Shown here: piece after piece, positions 34,476 through 43,389 of the stretch | Layout of the letters: every line of letters begins with the position of its first letter | Position numbering within the stretch: the stretch's first letter is position 1 | From: Sphingobacterium humi | Lineage (GTDB): Bacteria > Bacteroidota > Bacteroidia > Sphingobacteriales > Sphingobacteriaceae | Direction of reading: 5' to 3' | Assembly: GCF_009768885.1 (NCBI RefSeq) | Contig: NZ_WSQA01000002.1 | Location: 186,001 to 250,000, forward strand | DNA: 64,000 bases | Notes under the pieces: model-generated | What the model saw: only the letters and a program-made list of their open reading frames with translations | Database searches by the model: none | What the model was told of the DNA's origin: nothing | Translations under genes and position numbers: made by a program

Positions 34476-37400
34476 ATGAACAACTCTTTACTGAACAAGA
34501 AAGGAATGCTTACGGCATTTCTGCTCAACTTCTCGCGACCAAAAACGAGTTGGTCCTTGCACCTGGCCTTATGTGGCGCCTTAAGTATGAGCACGCATGT
34601 AGTTATGGCGCAAAGCACCGCCTCTGTGAATGGTGTGGTTCGCGACGCCACAGGCAAAGGCATTGGCGCCGTTACGGTGACTATTGAAAACCCTGCCCTT
34701 TCTTTTAAGCGCAGTACCGTGAGCAAGGATGATGGTACCTTTGCCTTCGACCAGGTTCCGCAAGGACAAGGTTATAGCTTTAGGTTTCAATCCTTAGGTT
34801 ATGCCAGCAAAGACCTCAGCAATTACAACATCAACGCCAATGACAAGGTTTCCTTATCGGTAAGCCTAGAGCAAAATGCCGAAGACTTGGAAGAAGTGGT
34901 GGTGACCGCCTTAGGTATTAAGCGGGATAAAAAAGCCCTGGGTTATACCGTAGCAGAGCTAAAAGGCGATGAGTTAACCAATGGAAAAGAAGCGAACGTG
35001 GCCAATGCCCTATCGGGCAAGGTGGCAGGCGTACAAGTGAGCCGTGCGGCCTCGGGTGCTGGAGGTTCTGCCAAAGTCGTGATCCGTGGTAATAACTCTC
35101 TCATTGGCAATAGCCAGCCTTTATACGTCGTTGATGGGGTGCCTATTGACAATCAGAACCTTTCGGCACCGAGCCAATGGGGCGGTACAGATTATGGTGA
35201 TGGTATCGGAAATATAAACCCTGATGATATTGAGAGTATGTCGGTATTAAAGGGACCGAATGCGGCCGCCTTGTATGGGCAACGCGGTAGTAATGGGGTT
35301 ATCTTGATTACCACCAAATCGGGTAAAGCAGGGAAAACATCCTTCAACTTCAATTCCGATTATTCCATTGGAACAGGGTTAATTCTTCCTGATTTCCAAA
35401 ATGAATATGGACAAGGATTAAATGGCAATTTTACGCATTTCAGAAAAGAGGATGGCAGCATTGTATCTATGGCGGCAGCTCTTGCCGGCAATTTCAAAGG
35501 CATGCCAAAGGCCTCTGCAGGGCGCGACCGCACAACACGTGCCAGCTGGGGTGCCCGTATGCAAGGTCAACAATATGAGGATATGTATGGCAATGTCTTA
35601 AGTTTTAGCCCGCAGCCAGATACTTACGGCACCTTCTTTCAAACCGAAAAGCAATGGGTGAATAATTTAAGTGTAGACGGAGGCAATGATCGGGTGAACT
35701 ACCGTTTCTCCTTCGCCAATACCAATGTAGATGGCTATATTCCAACAAATACCTTAAACCGCAATAACTTCGGTTTGCGTTCGCAAGGGAAAATTACCGA
35801 AAAGCTGCACATCGATGTGAAAGCGAATTACATCATGCAGCAGGCCAATAACCGACCAACGGTTTCAGATGCGGCAGATAACCCGGCTTATTTATTTATC
35901 TCGCAGCCGAGAAGCTTAAGCAACAGCATTGCATCCAGTTATAAATGGACCGAAGAGGAAGTGAAACGTCAGCTGGGATTCTCTGGCATCTTCCCGGGAT
36001 TGGAGAAAACCTACGCGACAAACAGCTCGACGGCCAACCCTTTCTGGACCATCAATGAAAACCACAATGAAGACCGTCGCGATCGCATTATCGGGATGTT
36101 GCGCTTATCTTACGATGTGATGCCTTGGTTAAAACTGGCCGCAACTGGAGGTACTGATTTCTATACCGATCAGCGCTTTCGATATAGGCCAATCAATACG
36201 TATCAAAGTTTGAATAAAAAAGGAGACATCCGCGAGGAGGTGCTCCGTAGTCGTGAAGATAATTACGATTTCCTAGCCAGTTCCAACTTCAATGCTACAG
36301 ATGATATTAAATTGAATGTGAATGTGGGTGCCAGCCATCAAAGTCGTTATTTGCGTTTAACAGGAAATACAGGAAACCAATTTATTGTGCCTGATTTATT
36401 TGTGATCAATAACACGACCACGAATTCCTATTTATTCGATTTGGTGGAGTCGCAGATTAACTCGTTGTATGCATCCGGACAGTTTAGCTTTAAAGATTAT
36501 TGGTTTGTAGACTTCTCGGCAAGAAACGACTGGTCTTCTACCCTTTCTAAGCAAAACAACTCCTTCTTCTACCCTTCAGTAAGCAGTAGTTTGGTGTTAA
36601 CAGATGCCTTTAACTGGCGCTCTACTACCCTGCCTTACGCCAAAGTGCGTGCTTCTTGGGCACAGGCCGGAAGCTCGGGTAATCCGTATCAATTAACCGG
36701 TGCCTATAGCTTAAACCAATATACCCATGGAGGTATCCCTATGGCTTCTTATACGGAGATTATCCCCGATCCGGATTTGAAAAATGAGCTTACCACGTCC
36801 ATTGAGGCAGGTGCTGATTTTAGGTTTATTAATAATCGCTTGAACCTTTCCTTCACGTATTACCAGGCGCGTACGAAAAACCAAATCCTGGATGTGCCGA
36901 TTTCCCCGTCCAGTTTATATGTAAAGAACCGCATTAATGCCGGTGAGATCTCGAACAAAGGCTTTGAGTTTGTTGTTTCAGGTTCCCCAATTAAGAACGA
37001 TGCGTTTGAATGGACCAGCCAGTTCAACTTCAACCGCAATAAAAACAAAGTGGAATCCCTTTATCCGGGGGTGCCGACCTTCTTGTTAGCCACCGACCGC
37101 GGTATTAACGTGGTTGCAGAGGTAGGAAAACCGTTCGGCCAATTGATAGGTACGCAGTTTGCCTGGATTAAAGATGAGCAAGGCAATCGCTTGATTGACC
37201 CTGCTACTGGCTTACCATTACGCAGCAGTGGCCGTGTAGAAACGGATTTAGGCAATGCCCAGCCGGATTGGATTGGTGGTTTTGCCAATACCTTCAACTA
37301 CAAAGGCATCAGTTTATACGCCCTAGTTGATATGCGTCAAGGTGGTATTATCTTCTCCCAATCGAATCGGGAGCAGATTATTTACGGTACATCGACCAAG

Positions 37401-37826
37401 ACCTTGGAAGGCCGCGAAGGTACTTATGTAGCTTCAGGCATGCTGGCCACGAAAAACGCCAATGGCGAATGGGTGAGCAGCGGTACCCAGAATACCAAAC
37501 AGGTAAATGCGCAAGATTATTGGAACCTGGTAGCCAGCGATAAAGAGGTGATGGTTTCGGAAGAAATGGTAAACGATATGAGCTATATCGCGATGCGTGA
37601 AATTTCTCTATCCTATAACCTACCGAAGCGTTACTTGCCTTATAAAGCCATAAGAAACTTAAAATTAGGCATCTATGGTAGAAACCTATTCTATTTCCAA
37701 CGGAAGACCGACGGCTTCTCGCCAGAATCGGCATCCTTCAACGTGCATAACTCATCCATAGGTATTGAATCTACCTCCTTGCCGATGATGCGCAACTTTG
37801 GAATTAACTTAACTATGGGCTTATAA
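34476..37826 (+). CDS. SusC/RagA TonB-dependent outer-membrane transporter (system 3)
   Basis: The protein has 1116 residues. A long leader ends near residue 45 (MAQSTAS). It is followed directly by a carboxypeptidase-regulatory-like domain (VNGVVRDATGKGIGAVTVTI), TonB-box region LEEVVVTALGIKRDKKALGY, a plug with YVVDGVPIDNQN and a barrel ending FGINLTMGL. The ALGIKRDKKALGY type usually partners SusD-like_2 proteins, as here. No secretin/TonB N-terminal (STN) domain is present although ECF and FecR genes lie directly upstream. The substrate is unknown, and no catabolic enzymes accompany it. Confidence 0.92.
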   Translation: MNNSLLNKKGMLTAFLLNFSRPKTSWSLHLALCGALSMSTHVVMAQSTASVNGVVRDATGKGIGAVTVTIENPALSFKRSTVSKDDGTFAFDQVPQGQGYSFRFQSLGYASKDLSNYNINANDKVSLSVSLEQNAEDLEEVVVTALGIKRDKKALGYTVAELKGDELTNGKEANVANALSGKVAGVQVSRAASGAGGSAKVVIRGNNSLIGNSQPLYVVDGVPIDNQNLSAPSQWGGTDYGDGIGNINPDDIESMSVLKGPNAAALYGQRGSNGVILITTKSGKAGKTSFNFNSDYSIGTGLILPDFQNEYGQGLNGNFTHFRKEDGSIVSMAAALAGNFKGMPKASAGRDRTTRASWGARMQGQQYEDMYGNVLSFSPQPDTYGTFFQTEKQWVNNLSVDGGNDRVNYRFSFANTNVDGYIPTNTLNRNNFGLRSQGKITEKLHIDVKANYIMQQANNRPTVSDAADNPAYLFISQPRSLSNSIASSYKWTEEEVKRQLGFSGIFPGLEKTYATNSSTANPFWTINENHNEDRRDRIIGMLRLSYDVMPWLKLAATGGTDFYTDQRFRYRPINTYQSLNKKGDIREEVLRSREDNYDFLASSNFNATDDIKLNVNVGASHQSRYLRLTGNTGNQFIVPDLFVINNTTTNSYLFDLVESQINSLYASGQFSFKDYWFVDFSARNDWSSTLSKQNNSFFYPSVSSSLVLTDAFNWRSTTLPYAKVRASWAQAGSSGNPYQLTGAYSLNQYTHGGIPMASYTEIIPDPDLKNELTTSIEAGADFRFINNRLNLSFTYYQARTKNQILDVPISPSSLYVKNRINAGEISNKGFEFVVSGSPIKNDAFEWTSQFNFNRNKNKVESLYPGVPTFLLATDRGINVVAEVGKPFGQLIGTQFAWIKDEQGNRLIDPATGLPLRSSGRVETDLGNAQPDWIGGFANTFNYKGISLYALVDMRQGGIIFSQSNREQIIYGTSTKTLEGREGTYVASGMLATKNANGEWVSSGTQNTKQVNAQDYWNLVASDKEVMVSEEMVNDMSYIAMREISLSYNLPKRYLPYKAIRNLKLGIYGRNLFYFQRKTDGFSPESASFNVHNSSIGIESTSLPMMRNFGINLTMGL

Positions 37827-37840
37827 TCAGCGAAACTAAC

Positions 37841-39340
37841 ATGAAAACGATTAAGAAAATAACATATATGGGGATGGGCGCTTTATTATTGAGCACAGCA
37901 TCCTGCACGAGTGATTTTGAAAAAATTAATACCCCACCAACCTCGGTAACCACCGTTGACCCGGCTTTACTGATTGCCCGGGTATTACGTGATGGTACTT
38001 TTCAGGAGTCTGGTGAGTTGCCGGATACGAAGTTTGGGTCTTGGGTTCAGCATTGGGCCGGTGGTCCTGTTGTGCCGGTATCCCGTTATTTCGAAGGACC
38101 TGAGAACGGTATCTGGTCGCAGCATTACCAGTTGTTGCGTAATATTTCACAAATCCGTGAAGAGTTAAAAGGGAAGGAAGATGATCCGGCAGGACGTAGC
38201 AAGCTGGCTATCGCCTCGATTTACGAAGTATTCTTATACCAACGCTTGACAGATTTGTTCGGCGATGTACCTTTCTCGGAAGTAACAACCTCCAGTAGTG
38301 CCATTAACCGTACCGCAAAATTCGATAAGCAAGAAGACATCTATCCGGCCTTAATCCAGCGTTTAGATGCCGCTTTGGCGAAATTGACCACTGGCGACGC
38401 CAGTTATGGTACTGCGGACTTTTTCTACAATGGCAATATTGATAAATGGAAGAAATTCGGCAACTCGTTGAAATTACGCTTAGGGATGCGCTTGCGTTAT
38501 GCTAATGCGAGCCTAGCGCAGAAAACAGTCACCGATGCGCTCTCCTCCAACATGGGGCTTATCGCGAGTAATGCCGATAATGCAGCCGTAGCTACCTTTA
38601 ATAATGCGCAGGCCGAGAACCAAAACCCCATATTGCGACAATTAACCACAGGAAGTGCTGACTTACGCTATTTAGCGAATACCCTAGTAGATCAGTTAAA
38701 AACGTATAATGATCCGCGCCTTCCCCTATTGGCAGAACCCGTGACTATCAATGGTTCGCAAACCTACCAAGGTATTGGCGTTGCTTTAACAGATAATCAA
38801 TTGTCGCAATTGATCCGTGCAAACTATTCCACACCGAATAAATCGACGTATTTCAGCTTAACAGGAACGGCGATTCCGGTATATGCCTTGACTTATGCGG
38901 ATGTGTGTTTCTATAAAGCAGAAGCCGCCCTATTGGGTTGGGGATTGAGCAATTCGGAGGCGCATAGCAACTTTGTGGCTGGTGTAAAAGCGGCATTCGC
39001 TTTAGCTCCTTACAACTTAAACAGCATTCCAAGCAGCTATGAGCAGCAGGTGTTAAGCTTTGACAACTTGAGCAACGAGCAGAAAATGGAGAAAATTGGC
39101 ACCCAGAAATGGATTCATTTGTTCGGAAGAAATATGGAAGCCTTTGCCGAATGGCGCCGTACAGGCTATCCGCAATTAACGGCTGGTCCTAACTCGGGAT
39201 CGACCAATGGTAAGATCCCTCGTCGGGCGATCTATTCCAGCGATGAAGCCGAATTAAACGAAGCGAATTATAAAGATGCCGTAGCTAGATTAAGCAACGG
39301 CGACTCCTTCCTCTCGAAAGTATGGTGGGATAAACGCTAA
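37841..39340 (+). CDS. SusD-like_2 (SusD/RagB superfamily) lipoprotein (system 3)
   Basis: This lipoprotein has 499 residues with a lipobox cysteine at 22 (LLSTASC). It has the SusD-like_2 pattern: FEKINTPPTSVTTVDPALLI, FGSWVQHWAGGPVVP, YQRLTDLFGDVPFSE, YADVCFYKAEAALLGWG and WIHLFGRNMEAFAEWRRTGYP. It caps the SusC encoded 14 bases upstream. A terminator follows directly. Confidence 0.9.
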   Translation: MKTIKKITYMGMGALLLSTASCTSDFEKINTPPTSVTTVDPALLIARVLRDGTFQESGELPDTKFGSWVQHWAGGPVVPVSRYFEGPENGIWSQHYQLLRNISQIREELKGKEDDPAGRSKLAIASIYEVFLYQRLTDLFGDVPFSEVTTSSSAINRTAKFDKQEDIYPALIQRLDAALAKLTTGDASYGTADFFYNGNIDKWKKFGNSLKLRLGMRLRYANASLAQKTVTDALSSNMGLIASNADNAAVATFNNAQAENQNPILRQLTTGSADLRYLANTLVDQLKTYNDPRLPLLAEPVTINGSQTYQGIGVALTDNQLSQLIRANYSTPNKSTYFSLTGTAIPVYALTYADVCFYKAEAALLGWGLSNSEAHSNFVAGVKAAFALAPYNLNSIPSSYEQQVLSFDNLSNEQKMEKIGTQKWIHLFGRNMEAFAEWRRTGYPQLTAGPNSGSTNGKIPRRAIYSSDEAELNEANYKDAVARLSNGDSFLSKVWWDKR

Positions 39341-39345
39341 TAAGA

Positions 39346-39377
39346 AAAGCCACTGGAGAAGTTCCAGTGGCTTTTTT
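39346..39377. terminator. Bidirectional terminator between susD and beta-helix gene
   Basis: Stem AAGCCACTGGA / TCCAGTGGCTT with loop GAAGT is followed by TTTTTTT on the plus strand and TTTTCTTATT on the minus strand. It can end both convergent units. Confidence 0.85.
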
Positions 39378-39392
39378 TATGCTTAATCTATT

Positions 39393-41150
39393 TTATTTTA
39401 GACTGATATCAGCTCCCATAATATTCTTGTTGTTACGGGATTGATTAGCTTGATCGATAATTAAATAGTTCGCATCAATGGCTGGCAGATTCACACCCAA
39501 GATTTCCAATTGGGTGGTAGACATACCATCGGTACTTGCAGCCGAACTGCCCTTTAAAGGTCTTGTTCCGCCGAAGGCCGCATAATCTCCAAATGCGGCA
39601 AAGGAGGCCGTTGGATCGAAGGTTTTACTACCAACCTTGCCTTCATAATCATACACTTGAGAACCTAATACACTGGATTTAATGCTATAATTCGCAAAGG
39701 CACTACCGCCTAATTCCTGAGAGGATGTGCTGATATTGCCTGAAATAATAGAGTTGTAGATGGCCAAGCTATTATTACCTCCTGAAGCATTTTGGATGGC
39801 AAATCCGCCTGAGCCGGTATTGTTCATGCCGCCTTGATTTCCGGATACCGTAGAATTGATCAGGTTGACCTGGGTACCACCATATAAGCTAATACCAGCA
39901 CCAAAGGCATTGCCCCCCGCAGTGTTGCCATAAATAGTAGAGTTGATGATGTAGAATTGTGATTTCTCGCGGGCATAAATGCCTGCGCCAACTGCGTTGT
40001 TACCGAAGATTCCTGTTTGGTTATTGGCAATCGTCACATTATATAGGATATTCACACTTTCAACCGTACTGTTTAAACTGTACAAGCCTCCACCTACGCC
40101 GCCAATGCGGTTACCTGTGATTTCAGAATCTATCAATTGCAATTTAGAGCCATCATTCCAGATACCACCACCATTGGAAGCTGCTATCGTCGTGAAGTTA
40201 TTGCTGATACTTACCTGCTTCATCGTTACATCAGCAGCTGCCGTTAAGTACACACCTGGACAGTGATTTGCGGAACTATTATCTGTAACAATGACATTTT
40301 TCATGGATACCTTCGCTCCGGCGATCAACAGACCTCCGCCATGCTGACGGCTAATGTTGATGCCATTGATAGCCACAGAACCCGAGCCTCCGGCTTTACC
40401 CTTGGTTAAGGTAATCCCTTCTAGTTCCACTTGTTGATTAGGCATTTTGCCTGCCACAATGGTCATCACGTGAATCGCTTGATCGTTTCCATTCAACATG
40501 GTTTTATTAACAGCGGCATTGGCTGTAGCTCCTTCGGCAGCATTCCCTGGATAACCGCCAATCACTTTGATGTTTTGGGCAATTTCAAAAGTAATATCCC
40601 CTGCTTGCGTACCACCAGTCAGGTTGTTCACCGGTTGGTAAACGCCAGCAGCAACGTGGACAACATCGCCATTCTCCGCTAATTTTAAAGCTTGGCTAAG
40701 CGATGTAGCGGCAGCCCAAGATAGGCCGTCCGCGGCTGCTGTGCCTGCTTGTTTTACGTAATAGTGTTTCGTTTCACTAGATACTTCGCCTGCCTTCTGC
40801 ACAATGGTTAAGGTGGTTCTAACTTCATCTGTGATGTAAGCATCTACCGTACCGGTACGTGCTTCTAAATCTCTGTTTCTGGCCACAATGATGCTGACCT
40901 TTCCAGACTCCATGGCATTCGCCTTTACGAAGGAAATCCAGGAGCTTTTGGTACTGAGGCGAAACGGTAGATTGCTCTGCACATCGACTTCAATGGTATC
41001 TAAGGCATTTTCTACTTCCACATTGGCTTTTGAAAAAGCAATTTCACCAGCCTTCGGCTCAAAACTTTGAATATCTATTTTCTGACAGGCTGTATGTAGG
41101 TTCAGGAATAATAACCCTGACAATAGATATAGGAATATATTTCTTTTCAT
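39393..41150 (-). CDS. BACON-domain, right-handed beta-helix lipoprotein
   Basis: This lipoprotein has 585 residues with a lipobox cysteine at 22 (LNLHTAC). A BACON domain covers about 37-115 (FRLSTKSSWISFVKANAMES, TLTIVQKAG). A long parallel beta-helix from about 125 to 560 contains the choice-of-anchor style start YYVKQAGTAAADGLSWAAAT and many NSTIYGNTAGGNAFGAGI-like rungs. BACON domains often bind glycans or mucin and beta-helices are common among polysaccharide lyases, but no lyase catalytic set is recognisable. It is the last gene of the system-4 unit and probably acts on or displays the glycan at the surface. Confidence 0.82.
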   Translation of the reverse strand: MKRNIFLYLLSGLLFLNLHTACQKIDIQSFEPKAGEIAFSKANVEVENALDTIEVDVQSNLPFRLSTKSSWISFVKANAMESGKVSIIVARNRDLEARTGTVDAYITDEVRTTLTIVQKAGEVSSETKHYYVKQAGTAAADGLSWAAATSLSQALKLAENGDVVHVAAGVYQPVNNLTGGTQAGDITFEIAQNIKVIGGYPGNAAEGATANAAVNKTMLNGNDQAIHVMTIVAGKMPNQQVELEGITLTKGKAGGSGSVAINGINISRQHGGGLLIAGAKVSMKNVIVTDNSSANHCPGVYLTAAADVTMKQVSISNNFTTIAASNGGGIWNDGSKLQLIDSEITGNRIGGVGGGLYSLNSTVESVNILYNVTIANNQTGIFGNNAVGAGIYAREKSQFYIINSTIYGNTAGGNAFGAGISLYGGTQVNLINSTVSGNQGGMNNTGSGGFAIQNASGGNNSLAIYNSIISGNISTSSQELGGSAFANYSIKSSVLGSQVYDYEGKVGSKTFDPTASFAAFGDYAAFGGTRPLKGSSAASTDGMSTTQLEILGVNLPAIDANYLIIDQANQSRNNKNIMGADISLK

Positions 41151-41155
41151 GAGGA

Positions 41156-42094
41156 TTACTTTTTAAGGATTAAAATACCATTCGCAACGGCACGTTCCAT
41201 ACCGCCGTTATCGGATGGCCAGTTACGAAGAACAAAGCGATTGTCGGTAAAGTCTGGCGTATTGCGGATAAAGAAGGTGCTGGAACCTCCACCGTCTAAA
41301 TTAATTGCATCGTAGGCGCCCATGGCTTTCAGTGCTTTGCCTAAGGCTTCGTAATTCATGCCATTGGAATAATGAAAACGACGTCCATCCACCACAAGCA
41401 TATACACCTTAGAACCATCTTGCGATACGCCAATGGCCGTACGCGGCTCTAAGCGAGCATCTGTCTGCGTGACTAGCACGCCATTGGAAACTAAGGTTAC
41501 CCGACCTCCTACGGCCTCATAGATGGAAGATTTTACATCCTCGTAATCAGATTGCTCACCGACAAAGGCTTTTCCGTTCTTAAGGATAGCAAAGAAGGTA
41601 TTTATGCCATCAGTAACGGTGGTTTTAATAGGCAGTCCTTCTTTGTAAAGGATACCTTGCGGTGCGCCGGTTGTCATATTGAAGAAGTCGGCATTGATAC
41701 CGGCCCATACCTGATGTCCCTCCGCATCCTCATACAGCGCCTGCTTGGTCATGCCTTGCATCGCAAATTTCGGGGAGTTATTCGGTGTAGATACCTCAAT
41801 GGCAATATTGGGCTTGTTCAGATCGATTTCAAACGTGAAGATCTTCATCGCATGGCCTGTATTGGAAATATAGGCAACCTCGGAGGCTACCAAGCCATCC
41901 TGAATCACATAGGAAGTATCCTGCTTCAAGTGTACCATCAGGTTTGTGCCATTGGCAATCTTCTTGGCAACTTCCGTTTTTGGATTGAATATATAATTGT
42001 CTTTTACCTCAATAAATTCTTCCTTGTTGCTGCAGGAGACTACAACGAAAGGCAGGATAAAAAGTGCTAAATATAGTTTTCTAAACGTATTCAT
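41156..42094 (-). CDS. Phosphodiester glycosidase family lipoprotein (NAGPA/DUF2233)
   Basis: This lipoprotein has 312 residues with a lipobox cysteine at 21 (FVVVSC). The NAGPA-type domain shows VWAGINADFFNMTTGAPQGI, RTAIGVSQDGSKVYMLVVDG and AINLDGGGSSTFF, the core motifs of phosphodiester glycosidases. The mammalian relative removes GlcNAc from GlcNAc-phospho-mannose; bacterial members are thought to cut sugar-1-phosphodiesters. It lies 10 bases after susD and 5 bases before the beta-helix gene, so the locus may target a glycan with phosphodiester-linked sugar, such as a teichoic acid or a phosphoglycan. That target is inferred. Confidence 0.88.
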   Translation of the reverse strand: MNTFRKLYLALFILPFVVVSCSNKEEFIEVKDNYIFNPKTEVAKKIANGTNLMVHLKQDTSYVIQDGLVASEVAYISNTGHAMKIFTFEIDLNKPNIAIEVSTPNNSPKFAMQGMTKQALYEDAEGHQVWAGINADFFNMTTGAPQGILYKEGLPIKTTVTDGINTFFAILKNGKAFVGEQSDYEDVKSSIYEAVGGRVTLVSNGVLVTQTDARLEPRTAIGVSQDGSKVYMLVVDGRRFHYSNGMNYEALGKALKAMGAYDAINLDGGGSSTFFIRNTPDFTDNRFVLRNWPSDNGGMERAVANGILILKK

Positions 42095-42104
42095 AGTGTT
42101 TCGA

Positions 42105-43385
42105 TTAATAGCCAGGGTTTGGTGTTAGGTTGCTGTTTCGCTGCAACTCCGATCCTGGAATGGGCAATAGGGTTTGATAGTTTAAGATGCCTAAGCTAGA
42201 GATGGCTTTCCCGGTACGAACTAAATCATAATACCTAAAGTTCTCTCCCAATAATTCCAGCTGTCGTTCAGCCAGTACAGCATCAAGGAAATCAGCTTCG
42301 GAAGCTGGATTTGCATTCGGCAATCCGCGGTAGTTCCGCAATTGGTTCAATCGGCCTAGCCCGCTTTGCAAGCCTTGGGCCTCCGCAGAGATCAGGTACA
42401 TCTCGGCAATACGCGAAATAATAACAGGATCACGACCCGTTTGCCCGCTCGGATACTTATTGACGCATTCCGTTCCAGCAATATTAATAATGGTCATGTT
42501 ACGACGTTTGTCGGTTCCGGAGAACAGATTCACCGTCTTATCCGTAATCCGATAGTTCCCCTGCCCCTTGTTCGGGTGAGCGTAAGAATAGAACAGATCG
42601 GAAATATTGATAGACGATTCCTCAGAAAGATTCTCAAAGGAGAAGATGATCTCTGAATTGGCTTGCTTCCGGAAGATTTTCTCAAAGCTATCTAAGGCGT
42701 ATTTCCCAGAGGTGATCAGTTTTTCAGCAGCCTCCGCAGCCTGTGCCTTTTTACCTTGGGCTAAATAAACCCGGGCTTGTAAAGCCGTAATGGCATCCGC
42801 AGAAACATAGTAATAGCTATCGGCAGTAGTTAATAGCTTGGCCGCTTCCGTTAGGTTTTGCTCAATAAATCCCCAAACCTCAGCTTTTGCTGTACGGAAG
42901 GGTTTCTCCAAGGTATTCTCGGGTAATAAGGGCACATCGCCCCAACGAGTAACCAAGTTGTAATAATTCAAGGCCCGGAAATAATAGGCTTCCCCTAAGG
43001 TTTTATTGCGAATAGCACTAGCCTCTTGTTTATTACAGATATCGATGACATTATTTACCTGATACAAAGAGCTGTAATAGCCATTCCATCCCCTGGATAC
43101 GACCGAGTTTAGCGGCGATAAAAGGCTGGTTATTAAATTAATCGGCGAGGTATTGGCACTGGTTTGTAAATCACCTCCCAAGAGATCGAAAAGGATGAAA
43201 TTATGGACACCAGGGTCATTCTGCATGTTGTTGTACATCCCGATACGTAAGGCCGGCAGGTCACCTTCTGTTACGGCTTCAGGAGCCATGGCGGAATGCG
43301 AGTATAAATCGAGTTGATTAGCACAGGAGCTGGAAAAAAGTAAAGCTGCCGCTAATGCGATATAATTGAATTTTAGACGTTTCAT
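42105..43385 (-). CDS. SusD/RagB-family lipoprotein (system 4)
   Basis: This lipoprotein has 426 residues from the ATG at 43385 (MKRLKFNYIALAAALLFSSS, Cys21). The mature protein shows YRGLPNANPASEADFLDAVL, LLGENFRYYDLVRTGKA and LLPIPGSELQRNSNLTPNPG, the usual SusD C-terminus. I prefer 43385, four bases after the susC stop, because it begins the signal peptide; an in-frame ATG at 43403 would overlap susC by 14 bases. It is short for the family, which fits a compact RagB. Confidence 0.9.
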   Translation of the reverse strand: MKRLKFNYIALAAALLFSSSCANQLDLYSHSAMAPEAVTEGDLPALRIGMYNNMQNDPGVHNFILFDLLGGDLQTSANTSPINLITSLLSPLNSVVSRGWNGYYSSLYQVNNVIDICNKQEASAIRNKTLGEAYYFRALNYYNLVTRWGDVPLLPENTLEKPFRTAKAEVWGFIEQNLTEAAKLLTTADSYYYVSADAITALQARVYLAQGKKAQAAEAAEKLITSGKYALDSFEKIFRKQANSEIIFSFENLSEESSINISDLFYSYAHPNKGQGNYRITDKTVNLFSGTDKRRNMTIINIAGTECVNKYPSGQTGRDPVIISRIAEMYLISAEAQGLQSGLGRLNQLRNYRGLPNANPASEADFLDAVLAERQLELLGENFRYYDLVRTGKAISSLGILNYQTLLPIPGSELQRNSNLTPNPGY

Positions 43386-43389
43386 AAGC

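Noticed and set aside
41552..42070. 172-codon plus-strand frame opposite the phosphodiester glycosidase
   Set aside because: It is antisense to a clear family protein, and its sequence shows no recognisable domain.
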